DNA from: Macrostomum hystrix
Lineage: Eukaryota; Platyhelminthes; Macrostomidae
Length of the DNA: 64,000 bases
Reading direction: 5' to 3'
NCBI GenBank assembly: GCA_950097015.1
Contig: CATNEN010000001.1
Location: forward strand, 10,624,001 to 10,688,000
Below, one piece after another: positions 47,601 to 58,701 of this stretch. Under the pieces are notes generated by a model, which saw only the letters and a list, made by a program, of their open reading frames with translations, had not been told where the DNA came from and searched no databases. Made by a program: the position numbers and the translations under genes. Position 1 is the first letter of the stretch, and each line of letters starts with the position of its first letter.

Positions 47601-48513
47601 ATCACTTCTCGTGAAGCAGCTGTGTCAGCTGATGGCAGTGAAAAAGTGCCGAACTACGTCTTATCACCCCATGGCCGATGGCCAGGCGGAAAGCTTTAAC
47701 AAAACGCTAAAAAACATGATTAAGTGCAGGCAGAGCGAGGCTGAGGCGGACTGGGAGGACTTGATTGGCCCCTCGCTTCTGGCCTATCGCAGCAGCGTCC
47801 ATCGTGGCACGGGGTATACCCCATATTACATGCTGTATGCGAAAGAGATGCGCCTTCCGGTCGACATAGGGAACTTGCCTGAAACGCTGCCAGCTAATGC
47901 GCCTGAGTACCTGCTATCTCTGGGTGACAGGCTGGCAGACGCGCACTCGCACGTAAGGCAAAATCTGCAACAATATCAGCGCAAGCAGAAAGTCAACTAC
48001 GACTCCAGGGTTCGAGGTCCGACCATAGATGTTGGGGATATTGTGCTTGAATACTCGCCGGCCCTGCAGCCCAGCGAAGTTGCCAAGTTCCACAAATATT
48101 GGAAAGGCCCGGCTGAGGTCATAGAGAAAATCTCAGATGTCAATTTCAAAATTCGCCACCAGAACAGTCGAAAAACTAGAATAGTCCATTACAACAATCT
48201 TAGAAAAATTCCACAGCGGCCCCCTGAGCTGCAAGCTCCAAAACAGAGACGGCAAAGGCGGATGGCGCGCCAAGTACAGGGTGAAGTAGCTAGAGGGACA
48301 CCTCAGCAGGATGAGTCCGAGTCAGATGACGCCGAGTCTGACTTCGTCTATGTGCCGCCGCCGCCGGGGCACGAAGCACCAGTGCCGCAGAACGAACCCA
48401 TTCAAGGTGCAGCGCCGCCACTGCAGGAGATTCCTGCTCCGCCGTCACCGCGCAGACTCCGGCCTGGAAGGGGAAATCCACCGGTGCGCTACGGCAACCC
48501 TGTGCTGTACTAG
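44617..48513 (+). CDS. pol: Retrotransposon pol: protease-RT-RNase H-integrase
   Basis: 1298 residues after the frameshift point, expressed as a gag-pol fusion; the frame itself is open from before 44494. Protease active site LLDSGSN (GAC at 44776). Reverse transcriptase with CLDYRRLN, STMDLASGYHQ and the catalytic box VYFDD (46057-46068). RNase H with DTDAS (46507) and the LELLA and SDHKAL motifs. Integrase with an HHCC zinc site (His codons 47197 and 47218; CRSCVHC near 47299), and the catalytic triad Asp 47401, Asp 47581, Glu 47689 with the standard D-35-E spacing. A GPY/F-like KYWKGPAEVI module follows, then a proline/glutamine-rich tail. Domain order PR-RT-RH-IN defines Ty3/Gypsy. No inactivating change is visible. 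Confidence 0.95.
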   Translation, partial: RDGGPARPASRAPISVTGKAPGPSTQTHSVLGRAGLGYIDAKFESGPLVACLLDSGSNVSLLSNRFLEAENIKGQLQNSTLDFSIFTANGEPIEIQGNIQFHFSIGETNFTHEFLVVDGISQPCILGTDFFLKHCMIIDFAKHCLQTETSVYPFRLCAERPLLCRIVLCQNIRMSMGEEMLIPVRLQRKGAKGFQFPGMVEPCRQGEREHLLARSVQMPSQDGHLSVRIMNMSESSLSMRKGARIGWFSPISAQQPAELQLNTVQSEEDSWNPLSEVKEWGSCGLTEGESREFVELVARNRDVFAKDSSELGLTGLLSHEIDTGSAKPVSEPLRRLPPHWREEVNKQVDQLLAEGRIFPCQSPWSSPVVPVKKPDGSLRMCLDYRRLNSVTVPDPLPPPRMDETLDALGGNCIFSTMDLASGYHQCPLDPKDQLKTAFVVPNRGQFAWNCMSFGLRNAPSTFTRLMSMALSEVNWKECLVYFDDIVVFSITVRQHFERLLHVFQCLRAANIRLKPAKCVFLADRIKFLGHVISKDGIAANPEKCAEIQNWPRPCSAAKVQSFLGLCVYYKAFIPNFSEMAAPLYRLTASGAEFKWGQDQEESFNNLKAALCSPRVMAFPDFSPDAGEFILDTDASSRIGIGAVLSQRQADGSEKVIAYGSRMIQPSEKNYCTTRLELLAIVHFVKKYRYYLLGRKFIIRSDHKALQWLTNLRDTEGQCARWLQMLQNYEFTIEHRAGKLHGNADSLSRKYRKHSGHETCPSCTLADSRGVNTVLCSGLGREEIQTAQETESKLEVIRSFVHNGNSELSAPPVMSWEERCLWSQRQLIRLEAQVLVVKGPDSEKPKIVLPPSLFQRVFSELHDGVAGGHLGVKKTQAKVKSRFWWPGLSRKIEEYCRSCVHCARAKPGKAGRAPLQPIVSEAPFQRIMSDIVGPLPRSKNGSRFVLTIQDSFTKWPVAVALSNQRASTVAKAIFDNWIAQFGCPEFLITDKGTNFESLLVKQLCQLMAVKKCRTTSYHPMADGQAESFNKTLKNMIKCRQSEAEADWEDLIGPSLLAYRSSVHRGTGYTPYYMLYAKEMRLPVDIGNLPETLPANAPEYLLSLGDRLADAHSHVRQNLQQYQRKQKVNYDSRVRGPTIDVGDIVLEYSPALQPSEVAKFHKYWKGPAEVIEKISDVNFKIRHQNSRKTRIVHYNNLRKIPQRPPELQAPKQRRQRRMARQVQGEVARGTPQQDESESDDAESDFVYVPPPPGHEAPVPQNEPIQGAAPPLQEIPAPPSPRRLRPGRGNPPVRYGNPVLY

Positions 48514-49618
48514 CACTGTAATAAATTACACAAAAAACAATAAGGAAAAAAATACAAAAAAAATACATTAAAACTGTCAAAACGCAAGAAAAACTAATAA
48601 AACATCTAAAATCACAAAAACTTCCTTCATTTTAGTATTTATTTACGAGTACATGTACTTGCTTTGCAACTGACACATTTTTACTGTATTACGCGTGCGC
48701 TATTTAGCTACAGTTCTGCGTCCAGTTCGTCTTAGCAGTTAGGGGTACCTGTCCGGGAAGCTGCACTCCCTGGGTTTCATGTTGGGTGTCGCTCGGCCCG
48801 TTTCCCATTGGGGTGGTGGAGGGCCAGGTGGAGGACACCAGAGGCGGAAGACCCGGAAGCAGCAAGATACGGCAGGAGACACCGCTGCGCCACAGCAAAG
48901 CACCACCAACCAGTCAGCGTCAAGTCAGCGAACTGGAGCGACGGAGATGCTACGAAGGCGTCACCTGCAGTCGCTGTGAGCTGAAGAGCGCTTGATGACC
49001 GGTCAACGGCAGTGCGAGCGAGTTCGGCGGTAACCAAGGCAAAATGCGAGAGCGACCATTGGCCTAGCCACGGGAGTCGGCGCGCACGAGTCAGCGAGCT
49101 GGCAGGCGAGTCAGCGGGTCTCGGGGTCGACAGGCTGCCCGGCAGTGAGCGACCCGAGTTCGGCATTCAGCTCGGCTGGGACACTGCTGTGTTTCGAGCC
49201 AGGACTGCGTGAGGCGAGCGACTTTGGCAGAACCGAGGTCGGAGCGAGCCGGTTGGATACCGCGACGTGACGAAGCTGCAGGAACTGTGCTAGCCGAGTA
49301 TCGTGAATACATTACTAGCACGATTATCATTTTTCTAAAAAAACAAACTGACGTTTCAACCCTAAAATATTTTGCGCTCATGTGTCATCTACATATATCA
49401 TGCGATTCGTGTTATTTCTCCTTTCCGTTAATCCTACATGATTGCGTCATCAACATGTTTTTTTTGTCATCCGTTTGAGCGTCTTGTTTTCGTTCACTGC
49501 CCACTGCATTCTTACCCAAGTGCTAATCCGCTTATCATTTTTTTTCTTCATTTGTAATGCCGTTTTTCTTTTCTTCTAATACTCGTAGTCTTTGTTTTCG
49601 TACTTCCCACCGTTTTTT
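48514..49618 (+). other. Non-coding 3' region of the retrotransposon
   Basis: About 1.1 kb between the pol stop and the polypurine tract. No frame with transmembrane or fusion-peptide features, so no env. The AG-rich middle (48800-49250) has only short overlapping frames. Confidence 0.6.
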
Positions 49619-49633
49619 TTAAGGAGGGGAGGA
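49619..49633 (+). other. Polypurine tract
   Basis: AAGGAGGGGAGGA immediately before the 3' LTR: the expected plus-strand primer for reverse transcription. Confidence 0.85.
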
Positions 49634-50064
49634 TGTTGTGACGCAGCCCTCACCTCTGCCCTATCATTTTCATATCTTTCTCATTCCCTGCCCCGCCAGT
49701 CGGCTAGCGTGCCCCACCCCAGTCATATGTATCGATCGCCCAGCCTACCCCTAATTGTTAAATGTACATTTCACCCGTGGGCCGGCGCTTGCGTAAGCCC
49801 CGGGCGAAGACTTGTTAATTAAATATATATTGACTCTGCGAAGAGACCCGAGTCTCAACCGTTCCGCCTGTTCACCCTGCATTGCTCATTAATTAAAACA
49901 GCCTTCAATTCAATCCAAGTTCAAGCCTCGCTGGGCCAGTCGTCGGCCGTAAGTACCCTGCGCTCTCTTTTCTGCCATTCCCTGGGAGACGGGACGGGTG
50001 GCACCCGACTGGGACCTGGGCTGTCGCAGCTTCCCCAAAGGCTGTAGGGCCGTGAGACACAACA
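49634..50064 (+). repeat. 3' LTR (431 bp)
   Basis: Same length as the 5' LTR and identical to it as far as I can read. Ends ACACAACA and is followed by the CCTC target duplication. Confidence 0.95.
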
Positions 50065-53000
50065 CCTCTGTCCCATCCCACTGTCTCATCCCACTGTCCC
50101 ATCCCACTGTCTCATCCCACTGTCTCATGCCACTCTCTCATCCCACTGTCTCATCCCACTCTCTCATCCCACTGTCCCATCCCACTGTCCCATCCCACTC
50201 TCTCATCCCACTGTCTCATCCCACTCTCTCATCCCACTGTCTCATCCCACTGTCCAATCCCACTCTCCCATCCCACTGTCCCATCCCACTGTCCCATCCC
50301 ACTGTCTCATCCCACTGTCCCATCCCACTCTCTCATCCCACTGTCCCATCCCACTGTCTCATCCCACTCTCTCACCCCACTCTCTCATCCCACTGTCTCA
50401 TCCCACTCTCTCATCCCACTCTCTCATCCCACTGTCCAATCCCACTCTCTCATCCCACTCTCTCATCCCACTGTCCCATCCCACTCTCTCATCCCACTGT
50501 CTCATCCCACTGTCCCATCCCACTCTCTCATCCCACTGTCTCATCCCACTCTCTCATCCCACTCTCTCATCCCACTGTCCCATCCCACTCTCTCATCCCA
50601 CTCTCTCATCCCACTGTCCCATCCCACTCTCTCATCCCACTGTCTCATCCCACTGTCCCATCCCACTCTCTCATCCCACTCTCTCATCCCACTGTCTCAT
50701 CCCACTGTCCCATCCCACTCTCTCATCCCACTCTCTCATCCCACTGTCCCATCCCACTCTCTTATCCCACTGTCTCATCCCACTGTCCCATCCCACTGTC
50801 TCATCCCACTGTCTCATCCCACTCTCTCATCCCACTGTCTCATCCCACTCTCTCATCCCACTGTCTCATCCCACTCTCTCATCCCACTGTCTCATCCCAC
50901 TGTCCCATCCCACTGTCTCATCCCACTCTCTCATCCCACTGTCACATCCCACTCTCTCATCCCACTGTCCCATCCCACTCTCTCATCCCACTCTCTCATC
51001 CCACTGTCCCATCCCCCTCTCTCATCCCACTGTCCCATCCCACTCTCTCATCCCACTGTCTCATCCCACTCTCTCATCCCACTGTCTCATCCCACTGTCC
51101 CATCCCACTCTCTCATCCCACTCTCTCATCCCACTGTCCCATCCCACTCTCTTATCCCACTGTCTCATCCCACTGTACCATCCCACTGTCTCATCCCAAT
51201 GTCTCATCCCACTCTCTCATCCCACTCTCTCATCCCACTGTCCCATCCCACTCTCTCATCCCACTCTCTCATCCCACTGTCCCATCCCACTCTCTCATCC
51301 TACTGTCTCATCCCACTGTCCCATCCCACTCTCTCATCCCACTGTCTCATCCCACTGTCCCATCCCCCTCTCTCATCCCACTCTCTCATCCCACTGTCTC
51401 ATCCCACTGTCTCATCCCACTCTCTCACCCCACTCTCTCATCCCACTGTCTCATCCCACTCTCTCATCCCACTCTCTCATCCCACTGTCCCATCCCACTC
51501 TCTCATCCCACTCTCTCATCCCACTGTCCCATCCCACTCTCTTATCCCACTGTCTCATCCCACTGTCCCATCCCACTGTCTCATCCCACTGTCTCATCCC
51601 ACTCTCTCATCCCACTCTCTCATCCCACTGTCCCATCCCACTCTCTCATCCCACTCTCTCATCCCACTGTCCCATCCCACTCTCTCATCCTACTGTCTCA
51701 TCCCACAGTCCCATCCCACTCTCTCATCCCACTGTCCCATCCCACTGTCTCATCCCACTGTTCCATCCCACTGTCTCATCCCACTGTCTCATCCCACTCT
51801 CTCATCCCACTGTCTCATCCCACTCTCTCATCCCACTGTCTCATCCCACTCTCTCATCCCACTCTCCCATCCCACTGTCCCATCCCACTGTCCCATCCCA
51901 CTCTCTCATCCCACTGTCCCATCCCACTGTCCCATCCCACTCTCTCATCCCACTGTCTCATCCCACTCTCTCATCCCACTGTCTCATCCCACTGTCCAAT
52001 CCCACTCTCCCATCCCACTGTCCCATCCCACTGTCCCATCCCACTGTCTCATCCCACTGTCCCATCCCACTCTCTCATCCCACTGTCTCATCCCACTGTC
52101 CCATCCCCCTCTCTCATCCCACTCTCTCATCCCACTGTCCCATCCCACTGTCTCATCCCACTGTCTCATCCCACTGTCTCATCCCACTCTCTCATCCCAC
52201 TGTCTCATCCCACTCTCTCATCCCACTGTCTCATCCCACTCTCTCATCCCACTCTCCCATCCCACTGTCCCATCCCACTGTCCCATCCCACTCTCTCATC
52301 CCACTGTCCCATCCCACTGTCCCATCCCACTCTCTCATCCCACTGTCTCGTCCCACTCTCTCATCCCACTGTCTCATCCCACTGTCCAATCCCACTCTCC
52401 CATCCCACTGTCCCATCCCACTGTCCCATCCCACTGTCTCATCCCACTCTCCCATCCCACTCTCTCATCCCACTGTCTCATCCCACTGTCCCATCCCACT
52501 CTCTCATCCCACTGTCCCATCCCACTGTCTCATCCCACTCTCTCACCCCACTCTCTCATCCCACTCTCTCATCCCACTGTCTCATCCCACTGTCCCATCC
52601 CACTCTCTCATCCCACTGTCTCATCCCACTGTCCCATCCCCCTCTCTCATCCCACTCTCTCATCCCACTGTCCCATCCCACTGTCTCATCCCACTGTCCC
52701 ATCCCACTCTCTCATCCCTCTGTCCCATCCCACTGTCTCATCCCACTGTCCCATCCCACTGTCTCATCCCACTGTCTCATCCCACTCTCTCATCCCACTG
52801 TCTCATCCCACTCTCTCATCCCACTGTCTCATCCCACTCTCTCATCCCACTGTCTCATCCCACTGTCCCATCCCACTGTCTCATCCCACTCTCTCATCCC
52901 ACTGTCACATCCCACTCTCTCATCCCACTGTCCCATCCCACTCTCTCATCCCACTCTCTCATCCCACTGTCCCATCCCACTCTCTCATCCCACTGTCTCA

Positions 53001-56000
53001 TCCCACTCTCTCATCCCACTGTCTCATCCCACTGTCCCATCCCACTCTCTCATCCCACTGTCTCATCCCACTGTCCCATCCCACTCTCTTATCCCACTGT
53101 CTCATCCCACTGTACCATCCCACTGTCTCATCCCAATGTCTCATCCCACTCTCTCATCCCACTCTCTCATCCCACTGTCCCATCCCACTCTCTCATCCCA
53201 CTCTCTCATCCCACTGTCCCATCCCACTCTCTCATCCTACTGTCTCATCCCACTGTCCCATCCCACTCTCTCATCCCACTGTCTCATCCCACTGTCCCAT
53301 CCCCCTCTCTCATCCCACTCTCTCATCCCACTGTCTCATCCCACTGTCTCATCCCACTGTCTCATCCCACTCTCTCATCCCACTGTCTCATCCCACTCTC
53401 TCATCCCACTGTCTCATCCCACTCTCTCATCCCACTGTCTCATCCCACTCTCTCATCCCACTCTCCCATCCCACTGTCCCATCCCACTGTCCCATCCCAC
53501 TCTCTCATCCCACTGTCCCATCCCACTGTCCCATCCCACTCTCTCATCCCACTGTCTCATCCCACTCTCTCATCCCACTGTCTCATCCCACTGTCCAATC
53601 CCACTCTCCCATCCCACTGTCCCATCCCACTGTCCCATCCCACTGTCTCATCCCACTGTCCCATCCCACTCTCTCATCCCACTGTCCCATCCCACTGTCT
53701 CATCCCACTCTCTCACCCCACTCTCTCATCCCACTGTCTCATCCCACTCTCTCATCCCACTCTCTAATCCCACTGTCCCATCCCACTCTCTCATCCCACT
53801 CTCTCATCCCACTGTCCCATCCCACTCTCTCATCCCACTGTCTCATCCCACTGTCCCATCCCACTCTCTCATCCCACTGTCTCATCCCACTCTCTCATCC
53901 CACTCTCTCATCCCACTGTCCCATCCCACTCTCTCATCCCACTCTCTCATCCCACTGTCCCATCCCACTCTCTCATCCCACTGTCTCATCCCACTGTCCC
54001 ATCCCACTCTCTCATCCCACTCTCTCATCCCACTGTCTCATCCCACTGTCCCATCCCACTCTCTCATCCCACTCTCTCATCCCACTGTCCCATCCCACTC
54101 TCTTATCCCACTGTCTCATCCCACTGTCCCATCCCACTGTCTCATCCCACTGTCTCATCCCACTCTCTCATCCCACTCTCTCATCCCACTGTCCCATCCC
54201 ACTCTCTCATCCCACTCTCTCATCCCACTGTCCCATCCCACTCTCTCATCCTACTGTCTCATCCCACAGTCCCATCCCACTCTCTCATCCCACTGTCCCA
54301 TCCCACTGTCTCATCCCACTGTCCCATCCCACTGTCTCATCCCACTGTCTCATCCCACTCTCTCATCCCACTGTCTCATCCCACCCTCTCATCCCACTGT
54401 CTCATCCCACTCTCTCATCCCACTCTCCCATCCCACTGTCCCATCCCACTGTCCCATCCCACTCTCTCATCCCACTGTCCCATCCCACTGTCCCATCCCA
54501 CTCTCTCATCCCACTGTCTCATCCCACTCTCTCATCCCACTGTCTCATCCCACTGTCCAATCCCACTCTCCCATCCCACTGTCCCATCCCACTGTCCCAT
54601 CCCACTGTCTCATCCCACTGTCCCATCCCACTCTCTCATCCCACTGTCTCATCCCACTGTCCCATCCCCCTCTCTCATCCCACTCTCTCATCCCACTGTC
54701 CCATCCCACTGTCTCATCCCACTGTCTCATCCCACTGTCTCATCCCACTCTCTCATCCCACTGTCTCATCCCACTCTCTCATCCCACTGTCTCATCCCAC
54801 TCTCTCATCCCACTGTCTCATCCCACTGTCCCATCCCACTGTCCCATCCCACTCTCTCATCCCACTGTCCCATCCCACTGTCCCATCCCACTCTCTCATC
54901 CCACTGTCTCATCCCACTCTCTCATCCCACTGTCTCATCCCACTGTCCAATCCCACTCTCCCATCCCACTGTCCCATCCCACTGTCCCATCCCACTGTCT
55001 CATCCCACTCTCCCATCCCACTCTCTCATCCCACTGTATCATCCCACTGTCCCATCCCACTCTCTCATCCCACTGTCCCATCCCACTGTCTCATCCCACT
55101 CTCTCACCCCACTCTCTCATCCCACTGTCTCATCCCACTCTCTCACCCCACTCTCTCATCCCACTGTCTCATCCCACTGTCTCATCCCACTGTCTCATCC
55201 CACTCTCTCATCCCACTGTCTCATCCCACTGTCCCATCCCACTCTCTCATCCCACTGTCTCATCCCACTGTCCCATCCCCCTCTCTCATCCCACTCTCTC
55301 ATCCCACTGTCCCATCCCACTGTCTCATCCCACTGTCCCATCCCACTCTCTCATCCCTCTGTCCCATCCCACTGTCTCATCCCACTGTCCCATCCCACTG
55401 TCTCATCCCACTGTCTCATCCCACTCTCTCATCCCACTGTCTCATCCCACTCTCTCATCCCACTGTCTCATCCCACTCTCTCATCCCACTGTCTCATCCC
55501 ACTGTCCCATCCCACTGTCTCATCCCACTCTCTCATCCCACTGTCCCATCCCCCTCTCTCATCCCACTGTCCCATCCCACTCTCTCATCCCACTCTCTCA
55601 TCCCACTGTCCCATCCCCCTCTCTCATCCCACTGTCCCATCCCACTCTCTCATCCCACTGTCTCATCCCACTCTCTCATCCCACTGTCTCATCCCACTGT
55701 CCCATCCCACTGTCTCATCCCACTGTCCCATCCCACTCTCTCATCCCACTGTCTCATCCCACTGTCCCATCCCCCTCTCTCATCCCACTCTCTCATCCCA
55801 CTGTCCCATCCCACTGTCTCATCCCACTGTCTCATCCCACTGTCTCATCCCACTCTCTCATCCCACTGTCTCATCCCACTCTCTCATCCCACTGTCTCAT
55901 CCCACTCTCTCATCCCACTCTCCCATCCCACTGTCCCATCCCACTGTCCCATCCCACTCTCTCATCCCACTGTCCCATCCCACTGTCTCATCCCACTCTC

Positions 56001-57440
56001 TCATCCCACTGTCTCATCCCACTGTCCCATCCCACTCTCTCATCCCACTGTCTCATCCCACTGTCTAATCCCACTGTCCCATCCCACTCTCTCATCCCAC
56101 TGTCTCATCCCACTGTCTCATCCCACTGTCTCATCCCACTCTCTCATCCCACTGTCCCATCCCACTCTCTCATCCCACTGTCTCATCCCACTGTCCCATC
56201 CCACTCTCTCATCCCACTCTCTCATCCCACTCTCTCATCCCACTCTCTCATCCCACTCTCTCATCCCACTGTCTCATCCCACTGTCTCATCCCACTGTCC
56301 CATCCCACTCTCTCATCCCACTGTCTCATCCCAGTCTCTTATCCCACTGTCCCATCCCACTCTCTCATCCCACTGTCTCATCCCACTGTCTCATCCCACT
56401 CTCTCATCCCACTGTCTCCTCCCACTGTCCCATCCCACTCTCTTATCCCACTGTCCTATCCCACTCTCTCATCCCACTGTCTCATCCCACTCTCTCATCC
56501 CACTGTCTCATCCCACTGTCCCATCCCACTGTCTCATCCCACTCTCTCATCCCACTGTCACATCCCACTCTCTCATCCCACTGTCCCATCCCACTCTCTC
56601 ATCCCACTCTCTCATCCCACTGTCCCATCCCCCTCTCTCATCCCACTGTCCCATCCGACTCTCTCATCCCACTGTCTCATCCCACTGTCCCATCCCCCTC
56701 TCTCATCCCACTGTCCCATCCCACTCTCTCATCCCACTGTCCCATCCCACTCTCTCATCCCACTGTCACATCCCACTCTCTCATCCCACTGTCTCATCCC
56801 ACTCTCTCATCCCACTGTCCCATCCCACTCTCTCATCCCACTCTCTCATCCCACTGTCCCATCCCCCTCTCTCATCCCACTGTCCCATCCCACTCTCTCA
56901 TCCCACTGTCTCATCCCACTGTCCCATCCCCCTCTCTCATCCCACTGTCACATCCCACTCTCTCATCCCACTGTCCCATCCCACTCTCTCATCCCACTGT
57001 CCCATCCCACTCTCTCATCCCACTGTCTCATCCCACTGTCCCATCCCCCTCTCTCATCCCACTGTCCCATCCCACTCTCTCATCCCACTGTCCCATCCCA
57101 CTCTCTCATCCCACTGTCCCATCCCACTCTCTCATCCCACTGTCCCATCCCACTCTCTCATCCCACTGTCTCATCCCACTGTCCCATCCCACTCTCTCAT
57201 CCCACTGTCTCATCCCACTGTCCCATCCCACTCTCTCATCCCACTGTCTCATCCCACTGTCCCATCCCACTCTCTCATCCCACTGTCTCATCCCACTGTC
57301 CCATCCCCCTCTCTCATCCCACTCTCTCATCCCACTGTCCCATCCCCCTCTCTCATCCCACTGTCTCATCCCACTGTCCTATCCCCCTCTCTCATCCCAC
57401 TCTCTCATCCCACTGTCCCATCCCACTCTCTCATCCCACT
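50065..57440. repeat. 13-bp satellite, right part
   Basis: About 567 copies, continuing the array in register after the retrotransposon. Marker variants (CCCCCTCTCTC, CCAATCCCACTCTCC, CATCCTACTG, CTCACCCC) recur in the same order. A 186-bp segment is repeated at 42733, 51984 and 54545; the last two are 2561 bp (197 units) apart. Ends abruptly at the 21-bp array. Confidence 0.98.
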
Positions 57441-58046
57441 TCATAAATGCTTCAAAGTGATTCATAAATGCTTCAAAGTGATTCAGAAACGCTTCAAAAT
57501 GATTCAGAAACGCTTCAAAGTGATTCAGAAACGCTTCAAAGTGATTCAGAAACGCTTCAAAGTGATTCATAAATGCTTCAAAGTGATTCAGAAACGCTTC
57601 AAAGTGATTCAGAAACGCTTCAAAGTGATTCAGAAACGCTTTTAAGTGATTCAGAAACGCTTCAAAGTGATTCAGAAACGCTTCAAAGTGATTCAGAAAC
57701 GCTTTAAAGTGATTCAGAAACGCTTCAAAGTGATTCAGAAACGCTTCAAAGTGATTCATAAATGCTTCAAAGTGATTCATAAATGCTTCAAAGTGATTCA
57801 TAAATGCTTCAAAGTGATTCATAAATGCTTCAAAGTGATTCATAAATGCTTCAAAGTGATTCAGAAACGCTTCAAAGTGATTCAGAAACGCTTTAAAGTG
57901 ATTCAGAAACGCTTCAAAGTGATTCAGAAACGCTTCAAAGTGATTCAGAAACGCTTCAAAGTGATTCAGAAACGCTTTAAAGTGATTCAGAAACGCTTCA
58001 AAGTGATTCAGAAACGCTTCAAAGTGATTCAGAAAACGCTTCTCAG
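57441..58046. repeat. 21-bp minisatellite
   Basis: About 29 copies with core CTTCAAAGTGATTCAGAAAC. A variant block (ATAAATG for AGAAACG) occurs as a run of five to six at 57747-57850. The 21-bp length keeps heptapeptide frames open on both strands. Abuts the 13-bp satellite without a spacer. Confidence 0.96.
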
Positions 58047-58160
58047 GTGCAGTTGCATCGATTCAAGTAGGCAGTCAAATGCGCTTACAAAGCGGGGCTA
58101 CAATTTTCAGAACAAGTTATAGGTTGTTGCAAGTTTTAGCTACAATTAACTATAGTGCAG

Positions 58161-58230
58161 AGTTACTCCATAGATACTAAAATAACTGAGAATTTGTTAT
58201 TTTAGTTATTTTAGTATCTATGAGTTACTC
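58161..58230. mobile_element. 54-bp palindromic insertion with 8-bp target duplication
   Basis: AGTTACTC at 58161-58168 and again at 58223-58230 flanks a 54-bp element made of perfect 19-bp inverted arms (CATAGATACTAAAATAACT and its complement) around a 16-bp centre. The 8-bp duplication suggests hAT-type transposition of a minimal MITE. Confidence 0.6.
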
Positions 58231-58701
58231 GTAATAAGGACACAGAATCACTACAAGATTAAAGTTTGACTTTCAAACGTTGGTCTTCACCATAGACGAA
58301 CTTAATGCCTTCCTGAGTAACCATTGTAGAGCGTGGAGCTTACAAAAGTTTCTCAAATTAAGGCGACTAACAGTCAAGAGAGACATCAAATATTCGAAGC
58401 AACGCCTATTTTCATGGCCGTATTGAACCGGTTAACAAGGACTCAACTTTTTATTATATTTTTGGTGGTTGCTGACGCATTAGGGCAATCATTGGCTAAT
58501 TTGCATGACAAACAAGTATACATGCCAAAATGGTACCCCGTGTGTTTAGCATTGTATGGTACCAAGTTACAAGAGGCCTAACCGTAACGGATCGGGCAGA
58601 CTGAGTACAATACTCAACAAAGTTAGCAATTGTAAGTTAGAGTTGCAATCATTTTTTAGTTTGGCGCATTCTGTTTCTTATAAATGTAACGAAGCGAGAG
58701 C
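58231..58701. other. 3' flank of glycine-rich gene copy 2
   Basis: A plus frame at 58333-58581 has no recognisable domain and lies in what is probably the 3' UTR or flank of the minus-strand gene. Minus-strand AATAAA occurs near 58450, about 250 bp after the stop. Confidence 0.4.

Larger units (their letters stand above)
43197..50064 (+). mobile_element. Complete Ty3/Gypsy LTR retrotransposon (6868 bp)
   Basis: Full element: 5' LTR 43197-43627, primer binding site, gag, pol in the -1 frame, 1.1 kb non-coding tail, polypurine tract, 3' LTR 49634-50064. The target-site duplication is CCTC (43193-43196 and 50065-50068). The two LTRs look identical by eye and both genes are open, so the insertion is recent and the copy may be active. 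It inserted into the 13-bp satellite without disturbing its register: a 186-bp marker at 42733 and its copy at 51984 are 2379 bp (183 units) apart once the element plus the 4-bp duplication is removed. No env frame is present. The integrase tail has no chromodomain, so it is a non-chromovirus metazoan Gypsy; the clade is not determined. Confidence 0.96.

Noticed and set aside
48704-49381. A possible env gene in the Gypsy element
   Set aside because: Only short overlapping frames without signal peptide, fusion peptide or membrane anchor.
49998-57645. Open frames of 2482 and 2148 codons across the right satellite, one starting inside the 3' LTR
   Set aside because: Same artefact; the frame simply enters the array from the LTR end and, in the second case, runs on into the 21-bp repeat.
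58333-58581. Plus-strand 82-codon frame with a hydrophobic stretch
   Set aside because: No family match and it lies in the 3' flank of a minus-strand gene.
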